NCBI RefSeq assembly: GCF_014202425.1
Contig: NZ_JACHGT010000024.1
Location: forward strand, 1-64,000
Direction: 5' to 3'
Length of the DNA stretch: 64,000 nucleotides
Source of the DNA: Phytomonospora endophytica
GTDB taxonomy: Bacteria > Actinomycetota > Actinomycetes > Mycobacteriales > Micromonosporaceae
Shown: one piece after another, positions 32,692 through 41,256 of the stretch
Layout of the letters: each line of letters begins with the position of its first letter
Numbering within the stretch: the first letter of the stretch is position 1
Notes under the pieces: model-generated
Database searches by the model: none
Seen by the model: the letters and a program-made list of their open reading frames with translations, nothing else
Told to the model about the DNA's origin: nothing
Translations under genes and position numbers: made by a program

Positions 32692-33672
32692 TCAGCTCCT
32701 CGGCCTTTGGCGCGTGGTGGGCGGTGGCGGTTCGGGGCCGCGCTCGGGGGCCGCGCCGGGTGTCGCGTCGAGCATGGACGACCGCTCGGCGTTCGGGACG
32801 ACCTGGGCCCCGCCCGGCCCGCGGGCCGCACTCGACCGGAGGAAACTCGAATAGGAGGAACCGGCCTTTCGGCCGCCGCCGGTGAGGACGGCCGGTGCGG
32901 TGAGCCGCGACCGGCCGGCCTCCGCCGGAGCGGCCTTGACATTGTGCGCCCACGGTGGCGCGGGCGGGGTGCTGCGCTTGAGCAGCGGAAGGGCGCCGTC
33001 GCCGCGGATGAGGTGTTCCGGCGTCTGATCACCCTCCCGGTCCCGCATCTCCCGGAGCAGAGCCTCGGCCAGCATGCTCAGCGAGACGGGGTCGGTCGCG
33101 GACCGCACGAAAGTGCCGAGGCAGTCCACGAGCGCGCCCGTGTACCGCGATAAGGGTTCGCCCGGAACGGCGAAGGACGGCCGGGTGCGCATACTGGAGG
33201 CGAGGATGGCGACGCTGCTGCGAGCCGATCCGGCCGACAGCGCCCCCGGCAGATACGTGGCGGCACCACTGAAGCACGAGTCGAGGACGAGCACCTTCAG
33301 CTTCGCGCCGATCTTCCCCAGCGCCCGCAGCGCCGCCGCGAGGGAGTAGCAGTACTGCTCGTAGTCCCTCTTGTAATAGGTGCTGCGAGTCGCGAAGTAG
33401 ATGTCCTCGTGGTCCTCGTCCAGAAAGGCGTGCCCGGCCAGGTACAGCAGGAACACGTCGTCCCCGGTGACCTTGCCCGCCGAGATCTGCAGATCCTGCT
33501 CGATCTGCGACTGCACGGGGTTCTTGGTCGACTCGACGACGAAACCCCAGTGCGGCAACGCGTCCTTGAGGGCCTCGACGTTGGTGCCGGCGGCCGGCAG
33601 ATCCTCGATGCCGCAGCCGTCCTGGTAGCTGCTCATGCCGTACAGCCGCGCGTACCGTCTCCCGATCTCCAC
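32692..33672 (-). CDS. Caspase-like (peptidase C14) protein
   Basis: 326 residues. The caspase fold occupies about 1-235: an initial strand YARLYGMSSYQDG, then LPAAGTNVEALKDAL, the His loop LYLAGH81AF and the Cys loop VLVLDSC133FSGAA, giving an intact Cys/His dyad. ASSMRTRPSF and the SRYTGALVDCL helix follow as in bacterial homologues. The last 90 residues are Pro/Ser/Ala-rich and probably disordered. The GTG at 33672 keeps the first strand; an ATG at 33636 is possible but would truncate the fold. Specificity is likely Arg/Lys or Asp, not deducible. First gene of a three-gene operon with WD40 and coiled-coil proteins. Confidence 0.88.
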   Translation of the reverse strand: MEIGRRYARLYGMSSYQDGCGIEDLPAAGTNVEALKDALPHWGFVVESTKNPVQSQIEQDLQISAGKVTGDDVFLLYLAGHAFLDEDHEDIYFATRSTYYKRDYEQYCYSLAAALRALGKIGAKLKVLVLDSCFSGAATYLPGALSAGSARSSVAILASSMRTRPSFAVPGEPLSRYTGALVDCLGTFVRSATDPVSLSMLAEALLREMRDREGDQTPEHLIRGDGALPLLKRSTPPAPPWAHNVKAAPAEAGRSRLTAPAVLTGGGRKAGSSYSSFLRSSAARGPGGAQVVPNAERSSMLDATPGAAPERGPEPPPPTTRQRPRS

Positions 33673-33825
33673 GCTAGGGCGCTTTCGGGCCGGCCGTGCG
33701 GACCGGCCCGGGCGAGCTCACCCCGGGCTTCCGCTCCGTGCGCAGCTCCACGCGCAGCCTCCCCGTCTCGCTCCACTGTGGCCGGTGACGTCACGATACG
33801 GCCTGGCGGCCGCGCGGCGCCAGCC

Positions 33826-34797
33826 TCAGCGCACGTCGGCGGTGAGGTCGCCCGTCTCGCCCTCGGCGATGGCGCGGCGGCCGAGGATCACCACGTAGGC
33901 CAGGAAACCGACCCAGACGAAGGCGCCGATGGTGATGGCCAGCGGCGCCGGGAGGAACGGCGTCACGAAGCCCTCGATGAGGCCGCTGACGAACAGCACC
34001 GCGACCAGTCCCATCGCCACCATCGCACCCGAGCGGGCCGCGGCGGCCAGGGACTGCCCGCGCGTCAGCGCCGGACCCGGCGCGATCCACGACCAGCCGA
34101 TTCGCAGCCCGACACCGGAGGCGACGAACACCGCCGTCAGCTCCAGCAGCCCGTGCGGGGCGATGAGCAGGAAGAACGTGTCGGCGCCGTCGTTGCCGAC
34201 CATCACGCCCCCGGTGATGCCGAGGTTGAGGATGTTCTGCCACAGCACGTACAGCGTCGGCAGGACCAGCACGCCCCCGATGAGGGCCTGCGCGGCGACG
34301 AAGGCGTTGTTCGTCCAGACCCTCAGGAAGAAGTTCTGCGCGGCGTACTCGCTGTAGTAGGCCTCGAAGTCCTGGTTGACCAGCGCCTCGATCTGCTCCG
34401 GCGACATCAGCGCCAGCTGGGTGGCCGGATGCGCCGCCACGAACCAGATCAGACCGCCCCCGATCAGCACGAAGGAGGCGATCACGCCCGTCCACCACGG
34501 CCACGCCTGGTACACCGTCGCCGGGAACGTGTGCGTGAAGAAGCGGACGAACTGGCGCGGCGAGGTCCGCGTCGTTCCGGTGATCGCGCTGCGCGCCCGC
34601 AGCACCAGCTGCGACAGCCGTGCCACCAGCAGCGGGTCGGGCATCCGGCTGCGCACGACCGCCAGGTGCGTCGCCGCGCGCTGGTACAGCATCATCAGCT
34701 CGTCGGACTGCTCCGCCGTCAGTCGCGCGCCCCGGCTGAGCTGGTCGAGGCGCAGCCACTCGGCGTTGTGTTCGGCGACGTAGGCATCCAGGTCCAC
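33826..34797 (-). CDS. SpoIIM-like (stage II sporulation protein M family) membrane protein
   Basis: 323 residues with a cytoplasmic N-terminal helical region (to about 105) and some six membrane helices in the rest. Family features: FVRFFTHTFPATV before the first helix, NNAFVAAQALIGGVLVLPTLYVL, and the core APHGLLELTAVFVASGVGLRIG. Members near MoxR/RDD genes in non-Bacillus genomes are thought to act in envelope stress rather than sporulation. It is divergent from an RDD gene, its usual companion. A -10 like TACCGT lies six bases before the GTG start, and no Shine-Dalgarno is visible. Confidence 0.88.
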   Translation of the reverse strand: MDLDAYVAEHNAEWLRLDQLSRGARLTAEQSDELMMLYQRAATHLAVVRSRMPDPLLVARLSQLVLRARSAITGTTRTSPRQFVRFFTHTFPATVYQAWPWWTGVIASFVLIGGGLIWFVAAHPATQLALMSPEQIEALVNQDFEAYYSEYAAQNFFLRVWTNNAFVAAQALIGGVLVLPTLYVLWQNILNLGITGGVMVGNDGADTFFLLIAPHGLLELTAVFVASGVGLRIGWSWIAPGPALTRGQSLAAAARSGAMVAMGLVAVLFVSGLIEGFVTPFLPAPLAITIGAFVWVGFLAYVVILGRRAIAEGETGDLTADVR

Positions 34798-34803
34798 GCA
34801 GCG

Positions 34804-34809
34804 ACGGTA
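34804..34809 (-). promoter_or_regulatory. -10 element, leaderless start of SpoIIM-like gene
   Basis: TACCGT on the minus strand, six bases before the GTG. Confidence 0.45.
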
Positions 34810-34868
34810 CCGCCCGACGGCAACGCCCGGGCGCTCGGACGCGTGAGCGCCGACGGGCGCGCGTACGG

Positions 34869-34874
34869 CACACT
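34869..34874 (+). promoter_or_regulatory. -10 element, leaderless start of RDD gene
   Basis: CACACT six bases before the GTG at 34881. Confidence 0.4.
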
Positions 34875-34880
34875 GGGCGG

Positions 34881-35756
34881 GTGGCAGCCGACGCGTCGAC
34901 CATCCTCCCCGGCCGCTTCGTCAGCGGCGAAGCGGTCGAACTCGACGTGCGCGTCGCCCGCCTCGGCTCGCGGATGCTCGCCTTCGCCCTCGACCTGATG
35001 GTCCTCGCCGGTGCCGCGCTCCTGCTCAGCACCCTCACCACGTACTTCCTCAGCGAACTCGACCAGAGCGGCGCCGACGTCGACGGCGCCCTGGTCAGCG
35101 CGTTCGTCCTGATCGACCTGATCATCCTGTTCGTGGTGATCCCCGCCGGCGTCGAGACCCTCAGCAAGGGCCGCTCCGTCGGCAAACTCGCCGCCGGCCT
35201 GCGCGTCGTCCGCGACGACGGCGGACCCATCCGCTTCCGGCACGCGCTCGTGCGCGCGCTCGTCGGCGTCACCCTCGAATTCCCCGGACTGCTGCTGCCC
35301 GGTATCACCTGGCTGGTCGGGCTGTGGACGATGCTGATCAACCCGGCGGGCAAACGCCTCGGCGACCTCGCCGCCGGCACCGTCGTCATCCACGAGCGCT
35401 CGCCCGCCGTGTGGGGCTGGATCCCGCTGATGCCGCCGCAGCTCGGCGCGTGGGCCTCCCTGGTCGACCTCGCCGACCTCGACGACGAACTCGCGCTGGC
35501 CGTGCGGCACTTCCTGTCCCGCAACGCTCAGATCCGCGAACCCGCCCGCACGGCGCTCGGGCAGGCCCTGGCCGCGGAACTGGCCGCCAAGGTCGTGCCG
35601 CCGCCCCCGCCGGGGACACCCGGCTGGGCCTTCATGAGCGCGGTCCTCGCCGAGCGCTACCGGCGCAACGCCGGGCGCCTCGCGGCGAGCCGTGCGGTGA
35701 CCGCGCAGGTCTGGGACACGTTGTACGGGCCCCGGGTGGAGAAGGTCGGGGGTTAG
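34881..35756 (+). CDS. RDD family membrane protein
   Basis: 291 residues. The RDD domain covers about 15-170: RLGSRMLAFALDLMVLAGAA (first helix with Arg and Asp), a second helix around 65-90, TLSKGRSVGKLAAGLRVVRD and the third helix region ending NPAGKRLGDLAAGTVVIHER. The C-terminal 110 residues are soluble and helical (LDDELALAVRHFLSRNAQIR). RDD proteins have been linked to ion or osmolyte exchange, but the substrate is unknown. The pair with SpoIIM is common and they probably act together in the membrane. Confidence 0.88.
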   Translation: MAADASTILPGRFVSGEAVELDVRVARLGSRMLAFALDLMVLAGAALLLSTLTTYFLSELDQSGADVDGALVSAFVLIDLIILFVVIPAGVETLSKGRSVGKLAAGLRVVRDDGGPIRFRHALVRALVGVTLEFPGLLLPGITWLVGLWTMLINPAGKRLGDLAAGTVVIHERSPAVWGWIPLMPPQLGAWASLVDLADLDDELALAVRHFLSRNAQIREPARTALGQALAAELAAKVVPPPPPGTPGWAFMSAVLAERYRRNAGRLAASRAVTAQVWDTLYGPRVEKVGG

Positions 35757-35758
35757 CC

Positions 35759-36595
35759 CTACAGCTGCTCGATCGCCTCGCGCAGCCCCGTCGCCGGGCG
35801 GCCCGTCAGGGTCGCGACCGCGTCGGAGACCACGTTCATCTCGCCCGTCGCGATGGCCGCGTAGGACGTGATCCAGCCTTCGACCTCCCAGTCGGCGGCG
35901 CCGTAGCCACCGCGGGAGGCGCGGGCCTCGTCGAGACTCTCGGGGACGTAGTGGACGCCCTTCCCGGTAACGGTCGACAGGATCTCGGCGGTCTCGACCA
36001 TCGTCAGCGCCTTCGGGCCGGTCAGGTCGTGGACGCGGCCGTCGTGGCCCTCGGTCATCAGGACCGAGGCGGCGGTGTCGGCGACGTCGCGGCGGGCCAC
36101 CCAGGCGACGCGTCCGCTCCCGGCGGGGCCGCGGATGGCCCCGTCGTCCCAGGCCATGCCCGGCACGTAGTCGGCGTACAGGCTCGGCCGCAGGAAGGTC
36201 CAGGCGAGTCCGCTCGCCTTGATGTGCTCCTCGGTGGCGAAGTGGTCGCGGGCGAAGGTGAAGGTCGCGTCGGGTGCGGCGGCCAGGAACGACAGGTAGA
36301 CGATCCGCCGGACACCGGCCGCGACGGCCGCGTCGACCGCCGCGAGGTGCTGCTCGACCCGGTCGGCCGACTCGGTCGCCGACACCAGGAACACCGTCGA
36401 GGCCCCGTCGAAGGCCGCGCGCATCGCCGCGCCGTCCCCGTACGACGACGCCCGCCGCACCTCGGCGCCCGGGTACTCGGGCGCCCGGGACGGGTCGCGC
36501 ACGACGAGGGTCATGGCGGCGCCCGCCGCGGCGATGTTCGCCGCGACCGCGCCGCCGATCGCGCCGGTGGCGCCGGTGATGGCCAGTCCGCTCAT
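35759..36595 (-). CDS. NmrA-like NAD(P)-binding atypical SDR
   Basis: 278-residue Rossmann protein. The nucleotide motif TGATGAIGGAVA begins at residue 8, and VVRDPSR lies at the end of the second strand where NADP-binding Arg is expected. VFLVSATESADRVEQH and VYLSFLAAAPDATFTFARDH follow, and the catalytic YxxxK of classical SDRs is absent, so it belongs to the NmrA/NAD(P)H:quinone reductase-like branch (QOR2-type). Substrate unknown: either a redox sensor or a quinone reductase. The stop is two bases from that of the convergent RDD gene. Confidence 0.88.
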   Translation of the reverse strand: MSGLAITGATGAIGGAVAANIAAAGAAMTLVVRDPSRAPEYPGAEVRRASSYGDGAAMRAAFDGASTVFLVSATESADRVEQHLAAVDAAVAAGVRRIVYLSFLAAAPDATFTFARDHFATEEHIKASGLAWTFLRPSLYADYVPGMAWDDGAIRGPAGSGRVAWVARRDVADTAASVLMTEGHDGRVHDLTGPKALTMVETAEILSTVTGKGVHYVPESLDEARASRGGYGAADWEVEGWITSYAAIATGEMNVVSDAVATLTGRPATGLREAIEQL

Positions 36596-36654
36596 GCCCT
36601 GTTCCTACCAGAGGCGTCGCGGAAAACCGCGCGACTCGGGAACACGTCCCCCTT

Positions 36655-36660
36655 AGTCTC
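36655..36660 (+). promoter_or_regulatory. -10 element, leaderless start of phosphotransferase gene
   Basis: TAGTCT seven bases before the ATG at 36668; there is no Shine-Dalgarno. Confidence 0.5.
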
Positions 36661-36667
36661 GGGCCTC

Positions 36668-37486
36668 ATGGACCCCTCGGCGCTCCTCGACCAGCTGGGC
36701 ATCACCGCGCCCGCCACGCCCATCCACGGAGGCTGGGCCTCGTGGACCTTCGACATCGGCGGCACCCGCATCCTGCGCGTCGCCCGCAACGACGAGATCG
36801 CCGCCGCCCACCGCCGCGAGGAGCGGCTGCTGCCCGAACTGGCGCGGCACGTCACCTTCGCCGTGCCGGTCCCCGAGACCGTCGGCGAGTTCGGCGGCCA
36901 CACCTACATGCTCTATCCGCGCCTGCCGGGCCGCGCGATCGGCGCGGGCGACCGGGTCGGCGAGGTCGCCGGCATGCTGCGGGAGCTGCACTCCTTCCCG
37001 GCCGAACGGGCCGCGGAACTGCTCGGCCGCCCGGTCGGCGGCTGGCGGGACGAGTACGCGCGTGACCGGATCTGGATCGACGGCGAGGTCATGCCGCGAC
37101 TGGAGCCGGGGCTGCGCGCGGTCCTCGCGAAGCGGCACGACGAGGCCCTCGACGCGCTCACCGGGTTCACGCCGGTGCTGGTGCACCGCGACCTCGGCAC
37201 CGAGCACATCCTGTGCGGCGAGGACGGCTCGCCGACGGCGCTGATCGACTTCGAGACGGCGCTCGTCGGGGACCCGACGATCGACTTCGTCGGCCTGTGG
37301 ATCACCTTCGGCGAGGAGGTGACGCGCGACCTGATCGCCGACTACGGCGGGACGGTGTCGCCGGACCGCCTGCGCTTCTACGTGTGGATGGGCGCGGTCC
37401 ACGCGATCCGGCACGGCGTCCAGGAAGGCGACGAGGAACTCGTCGCCGACGGCATCGCCGGACTGACCGCGCGGCTGGAGATGTAG
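36668..37486 (+). CDS. Aminoglycoside phosphotransferase family protein
   Basis: 272-residue small-molecule kinase of the APH/choline kinase fold. A nucleotide loop is at about 20-40 (HGGWASWTFDIGGTRILRVA), the catalytic loop VLVHRDLGTEHILC has the HxD Asp and a following His in place of the usual Asn region, and ALIDFETALVGDPTIDF carries the metal-binding Asp. Members phosphorylate aminoglycosides, macrolides, sugars or amino alcohols; nothing here indicates resistance. Start fixed by the leaderless promoter. It is followed in the same direction by a pentapeptide/DinB gene with its own promoter. Confidence 0.85.
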   Translation: MDPSALLDQLGITAPATPIHGGWASWTFDIGGTRILRVARNDEIAAAHRREERLLPELARHVTFAVPVPETVGEFGGHTYMLYPRLPGRAIGAGDRVGEVAGMLRELHSFPAERAAELLGRPVGGWRDEYARDRIWIDGEVMPRLEPGLRAVLAKRHDEALDALTGFTPVLVHRDLGTEHILCGEDGSPTALIDFETALVGDPTIDFVGLWITFGEEVTRDLIADYGGTVSPDRLRFYVWMGAVHAIRHGVQEGDEELVADGIAGLTARLEM

Positions 37487-37524
37487 CCCGCCGGTTCCGG
37501 ACGCGGAACGTCCGGAACCGGGCC

Positions 37525-37530
37525 TAGCCT
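37525..37530 (+). promoter_or_regulatory. -10 element, leaderless start of pentapeptide/DinB gene
   Basis: TAGCCT seven bases before the ATG at 37538. Confidence 0.5.
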
Positions 37531-37537
37531 GTCGGGC

Positions 37538-38335
37538 ATGACCGAGTTTCGTGAACAGGACTTCTCCGGGGCGTGCTTCGAGGACGTGAACCTCCGTGAC
37601 ACCTCCTTCACCCGCATCCGCTTCAACGGCGCCCGGATGCGCGAGGTCGACTTCGGCGGCGTGCGCGTCCACGGCGCCCTCTTCGGCGACACCCGCCTGC
37701 GCGGTGTGTACATGCGGGGCGTCGAGATCAGCGGTGAGCTGCGCGACGTCGTCGTCAACGGCGTCGACGTCGCACCGCTCATCGAGGCCGAACTCGACCG
37801 CCGCGACCCCGACCGGGTCCTCATGCGGCCCGGCGACCCCGACGGCTTCCGCGCCGGCTGGGCCGCGCTGGAACGCCGCTGGGAGGGAACGATCGCGCGG
37901 GCGCGGACCTTCCCCGAGGACACGCTGCACGAGCGCGTCGACGGCGAGTGGTCCTTCATCCAGACCCTGCGGCACCTCAACTTCGCCTACGCGAGCTGGG
38001 TCGACCGGATGCTGCTCGGCGTGGAAGCCCCGTGGCACCCGCTCGACCTGCCCTGGGACGAGGCGCCGGGCTGGCCCGGCGTCGTGCCCTGGGACCGGGA
38101 GGCCAGGCCTTCGCTAGACGAGGTCCTCGCCGTCCGCGAGGAGCGCAAGGCGACGATCGGGCGCGTTCTGACGGCGCTGACCGACGAGCTGCTGGCCGGC
38201 GAGGTCACACGGACGTCACCGGGCTACCCGAGCGAGGAAGGCGTGCCCTACCGGGAATGCCTCCTCGTCGTCCTCAACGAGGGCTGGGAGCACCGGCTGT
38301 TCGCCGAACGCGACCTGACCGCGCTGGAAGGCTGA
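37538..38335 (+). CDS. Pentapeptide-repeat / DinB domain fusion
   Basis: 265 residues. Residues 1-75 read as pentapeptide repeats (DFSGACFEDVNLRDTSFTRI, then FNGARMREVDFGGVRVHGAL), a right-handed beta-helix. Residues about 95-265 form a DinB-like four-helix bundle: GWAALERRWEGTIA, LRHLNFAYASWVDRML with one metal-binding His, and NEGWEHRLFAERDL with another. DinB proteins are often metal-dependent thiol S-transferases (for example with mycothiol), and pentapeptide repeats form surfaces for protein contacts. The mycothiol role is an inference from the phylum. The 3' end meets a convergent methyltransferase gene with no gap. Confidence 0.85.
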   Translation: MTEFREQDFSGACFEDVNLRDTSFTRIRFNGARMREVDFGGVRVHGALFGDTRLRGVYMRGVEISGELRDVVVNGVDVAPLIEAELDRRDPDRVLMRPGDPDGFRAGWAALERRWEGTIARARTFPEDTLHERVDGEWSFIQTLRHLNFAYASWVDRMLLGVEAPWHPLDLPWDEAPGWPGVVPWDREARPSLDEVLAVREERKATIGRVLTALTDELLAGEVTRTSPGYPSEEGVPYRECLLVVLNEGWEHRLFAERDLTALEG

Positions 38336-38920
38336 TCACCGGGGGCGTCGCGCGATGAACTCGTGGACGTGCCAGTGCTTCGGGCCGCCGAGGGCCTGAC
38401 CGTCGGCGTCCTCGACCTCGAACCACACCAGGTCGAGGCCGTCGAGGAGCTCGCGGGCGCGTTCCTCGGTGTGCCGGCTGATCCAGGGGAGTTCGGCCCA
38501 GGTGTCGCGGTCGCCGAGCAGGTGCCCGGCGAAGACCCCACCGGGTGCGAGGGCCGCGCGGATCGAGGCCCACAGGCCGTCGAAGCGTTCCGGTTCGGTG
38601 AAGAAGAGGCTGTAGCCGGCGTAGATGTAGTCCACGGTGGGCAGTGGCACGTCGGCGAGCCTGGCCTCGATCAGGGTGAGTCTCCCCGGACGGCCCTCGG
38701 CGCGTTCGCGCAGGTTGTCGATCGCCTTCGGCGTGCTGTCGACGGCGGTGAGATCCCAGCCGCGGTCGAGGAGGTCGACGCTCTCGTTGCCCGCCCCGAA
38801 GCCCAGATCGAGGGCGCGGCCGGGGGCGTCGAAACCTTCCAGGGCCTTGAGATGCACCGCACGGGCCGGCCGGTGGTTGGTGTGCTCGACGAACGGTGCC
38901 CAGTCGGGCCGTTTCTCCAT
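38336..38920 (-). CDS. Class I SAM-dependent methyltransferase
   Basis: 194-residue methyltransferase. The SAM-binding motif I is ALDLGFGAGNESVDLL (about 36-51). The second strand ends WDLTAVDSTPKAID with the ribose-binding Asp, then DYIYAGYSLFF (motif IV region) and ALAPGGVFAGHLLGDRD (post-motif). The N-terminus HTNHRPARAVHLKALEGF resembles tellurite-resistance/TehB-like methyltransferases. Substrate not known. CAGAAT lies six bases before the ATG, so a leaderless transcript is expected. Confidence 0.87.
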   Translation of the reverse strand: MEKRPDWAPFVEHTNHRPARAVHLKALEGFDAPGRALDLGFGAGNESVDLLDRGWDLTAVDSTPKAIDNLRERAEGRPGRLTLIEARLADVPLPTVDYIYAGYSLFFTEPERFDGLWASIRAALAPGGVFAGHLLGDRDTWAELPWISRHTEERARELLDGLDLVWFEVEDADGQALGGPKHWHVHEFIARRPR

Positions 38921-38926
38921 GGGCGG

Positions 38927-38932
38927 ATTCTG
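38927..38932 (-). promoter_or_regulatory. -10 element, leaderless start of methyltransferase gene
   Basis: CAGAAT on the minus strand, six bases before the ATG. Confidence 0.45.
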
Positions 38933-38996
38933 GCACGCCCGCCTTGCTACCGGTGGGTAGAGTGCGGCGCATCCCTTCAATCCCGAAAGGAGCAAC

Positions 38997-39749
38997 ATGA
39001 CCCGTTTCGCATTACCGCGTAAGCGGAGCGTGATCGCCGTCGTCGCGGCGATCGCCATGCTGGCCGCCGGACTCTGGCTGGCCCGTCCGGCCTCGGCCGA
39101 CGCGCCGCCCGAGGGCATCGACGTGTCGGGCCACCAGGGCGACGTGGACTGGGGCGCCGTCGCCGGCGCCGGGATCCAGTTCGCGATGATCAAGGCGACC
39201 GAGGGCACGAGCTACACCAACGACCACTTCGCCCAGCAGTACGTGGGTTCCTACGAGGCCGGGCTGATCCGGGGCGCCTACCACTTCGGGCTCCCGAACG
39301 TCTCCTCCGGCGCCGACCAGGCGAACTACCTGGTCGACCACGGCGGCGGCTGGTCGGCGGACAACCAGACCCTCCCGGCCACGCTCGACATCGAGTGGAA
39401 CCCTTACGGAGCGGCCTGTTACGGCATGTCGGCGGGATCGCTGGTGGCCTGGACGCACGACTTCCTCAACACCTACAAGGCCCGCACCGGCCGCGACGCG
39501 CTCGTCTACACCGCGGCCAGCTGGTGGAACGACTGCATGGCCGGTTCGACCGACTTCGTAGCGAGCAATCCATTGTGGATCGCCCACTACGGGGTGTCGA
39601 CGCCGAACATGCCGAACGGCTGGCCGGTGTACACCTTCTGGCAGTACACCTCGACGGGCTCGGTGCCCGGCGTGAGCGGCAACTGCGACCGCAACATCTT
39701 CAACGGAAGCCGCGACCGGCTCATCGCCCTGGCGAACAACACGCCATAG
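38997..39749 (+). CDS. Secreted GH25 muramidase (lysozyme)
   Basis: 250-residue secreted enzyme that would hydrolyse MurNAc-GlcNAc bonds in peptidoglycan. Sec signal peptide to about residue 36 (basic start, hydrophobic 12-28, RPASA). The glycoside hydrolase family 25 barrel follows: GIDVSGHQGDVDW with Asp42, FAMIKATEG, RGAYHFGLP, the catalytic pair in TLD131IE133WNP, and PVYTFWQYTSTGSVPGVSGN, the usual C-terminal strand. There is no cell-wall-binding module. AAAGGAG precedes the ATG. Could serve in wall remodelling or in killing competitors. Confidence 0.93.
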   Translation: MTRFALPRKRSVIAVVAAIAMLAAGLWLARPASADAPPEGIDVSGHQGDVDWGAVAGAGIQFAMIKATEGTSYTNDHFAQQYVGSYEAGLIRGAYHFGLPNVSSGADQANYLVDHGGGWSADNQTLPATLDIEWNPYGAACYGMSAGSLVAWTHDFLNTYKARTGRDALVYTAASWWNDCMAGSTDFVASNPLWIAHYGVSTPNMPNGWPVYTFWQYTSTGSVPGVSGNCDRNIFNGSRDRLIALANNTP

Positions 39750-39806
39750 CGAGACGTTGAGGTGGCCCGGCGAGAGCCGGGCGGGCAAGACGCGAGACCC
39801 GGCACG

Positions 39807-39841
39807 CGCCCGGGCTCCGGAGACGGGGCCCGGGCGTTTTA
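39807..39841 (+). terminator. Intrinsic terminator after GH25 gene
   Basis: Nine-base perfect arms CGCCCGGGC/GCCCGGGCG with a 12-base loop, then TTTTA. Confidence 0.75.
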
Positions 39842-39909
39842 GTGGGCGGCGCTGCGGGAGATGTCGCCGGCTCGCGCCCACTCCGGTGCGCATCGGTCGG
39901 CTTCCCCGG

Positions 39910-41256
39910 CTAGAGCCGCCCGCTCGCCTTCAGCGCCAGATACGCGTCGGTCACCTTGCTCGCGAACACGTCGGCGGGCTGGTCGACGACCTCGACGCCG
40001 TAGCGCACGAGGCTCGCCGCGACCCGGCGCCGCTCGACGAGCGACTTCTCCGCGGCGGCGGCCTGGTAGGCCACGTCCATCGGGTCCCCGTCGCCGTATC
40101 CGCGCCGGGTTCGCATGCGCGCGATGACCGGGTCGCTGACGGCGGCCACGATGACCTTGTGCCGTGATGCCAGCTGCGGCAGCGCCGGGAGCAGCGACTC
40201 GGCGATCGCGCCCGGCTCCAGCGACGTGAAGATCACCACCAGCGCGCGCTTGGCCTCGCGTTTGAGCACCTCGGCGACGACGAGCCCGAAGTCGGTCTCG
40301 ACCAGCGCCGGTTCCAGCGGGGCCAGGGCCCGCACCAGTTTCGGCAGCAGCCCGCGCCGGGCGCCGCCCTCGATGACCGCGCGCACCTCGGTGTCCACGG
40401 CGAGCGCGTCGACGCGGTCACCCGCGCGGGCGGCGACCGCCGACAACAGCAGGGCCGCGTCGATTGCGGCGTCCAGGCGCGGCTCGGCGAGGCCGCCGCC
40501 GTTGGTGTCGCCGACCTGCACGGCCGAGGTGCGGCCGGTGTCCAGCACGCACACGACGCGGCGGTCGCGCTCGGGCCGCCAGGTCTTCACGATCACCGAC
40601 TCCCGGCGGGCCGACGCGCGCCAGTCGATCGAGCGGATGTCGTCGCCGATCACGTACTCCCGCAGCGAGTCGAACTCGCTGCCCCGGCCGCGTCCGCGCG
40701 CGGCGACGGCGCCTTCCAGGACCCGCAGCCGGGAGTACTTCTCCGACAGGTGCCGCCGCGAGTCGAAGCGCGGCAGGACCCGCAGCGTCCACGGCGGGCT
40801 GACCTTGTCGGCACGGGCGCGGGGGGTCTGGCGGTAGGCCAGGCGCATCGGGCCGTGGGAGCGGACGGTCACACGCACGGCAGGCCGGTCACCGCGCCGG
40901 GTCGGCGTCAGCGTCGTCACCAGCTCGCGCGCCTTGCCTGGCGGGAGCGTCACCGGGTGGGAGGCGGGCGTGGCCCCGGCGGAGGGGACCCACGAGTCGT
41001 GCAGGGCGCCGTGCAGGGTGCGCGGCCCGTCGTTGCGGACGTGCAGTGTCACCGTCGCCGTGCCGGTCAGGCGCACCATCTTGTCGCCCGACCGCCACAT
41101 CGTCAGCCGGTCCAGCGGCGCGGCCATCATCGCGTCGGCCAGGCACGCCACACCGACCAGCACGATGTACAGCAGCAACCCCAGCCACGGCAGCGGCCAC
41201 AGCGGCAGGGTCAGCAGCAGGACGCCGAAGACGACGACCGGGCGCCAGGTGATCAT
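39910..41256 (-). CDS. DUF58 domain protein
   Basis: 448 residues. Two membrane helices at about 8-45 are followed by a beta-rich domain (LTGTATVTLHVRNDGPRTLH) and the DUF58 signature EFDSLREYVIGDDIRSIDWR at about 190-210. A von Willebrand A-like fold follows (VVCVLDTGRTS is the MIDAS strand), ending around 445. DUF58 proteins accompany MoxR ATPases, which are thought to remodel or insert metal into the vWA-like part. Last gene of a five-gene operon; its ATG overlaps the MoxR stop. Confidence 0.9.
   Translation of the reverse strand: MITWRPVVVFGVLLLTLPLWPLPWLGLLLYIVLVGVACLADAMMAAPLDRLTMWRSGDKMVRLTGTATVTLHVRNDGPRTLHGALHDSWVPSAGATPASHPVTLPPGKARELVTTLTPTRRGDRPAVRVTVRSHGPMRLAYRQTPRARADKVSPPWTLRVLPRFDSRRHLSEKYSRLRVLEGAVAARGRGRGSEFDSLREYVIGDDIRSIDWRASARRESVIVKTWRPERDRRVVCVLDTGRTSAVQVGDTNGGGLAEPRLDAAIDAALLLSAVAARAGDRVDALAVDTEVRAVIEGGARRGLLPKLVRALAPLEPALVETDFGLVVAEVLKREAKRALVVIFTSLEPGAIAESLLPALPQLASRHKVIVAAVSDPVIARMRTRRGYGDGDPMDVAYQAAAAEKSLVERRRVAASLVRYGVEVVDQPADVFASKVTDAYLALKASGRL

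Noticed and set aside
36668-37486. Aminoglycoside resistance enzyme
   Set aside because: Only the kinase fold is evident; no subfamily signature for a drug-modifying enzyme can be identified.
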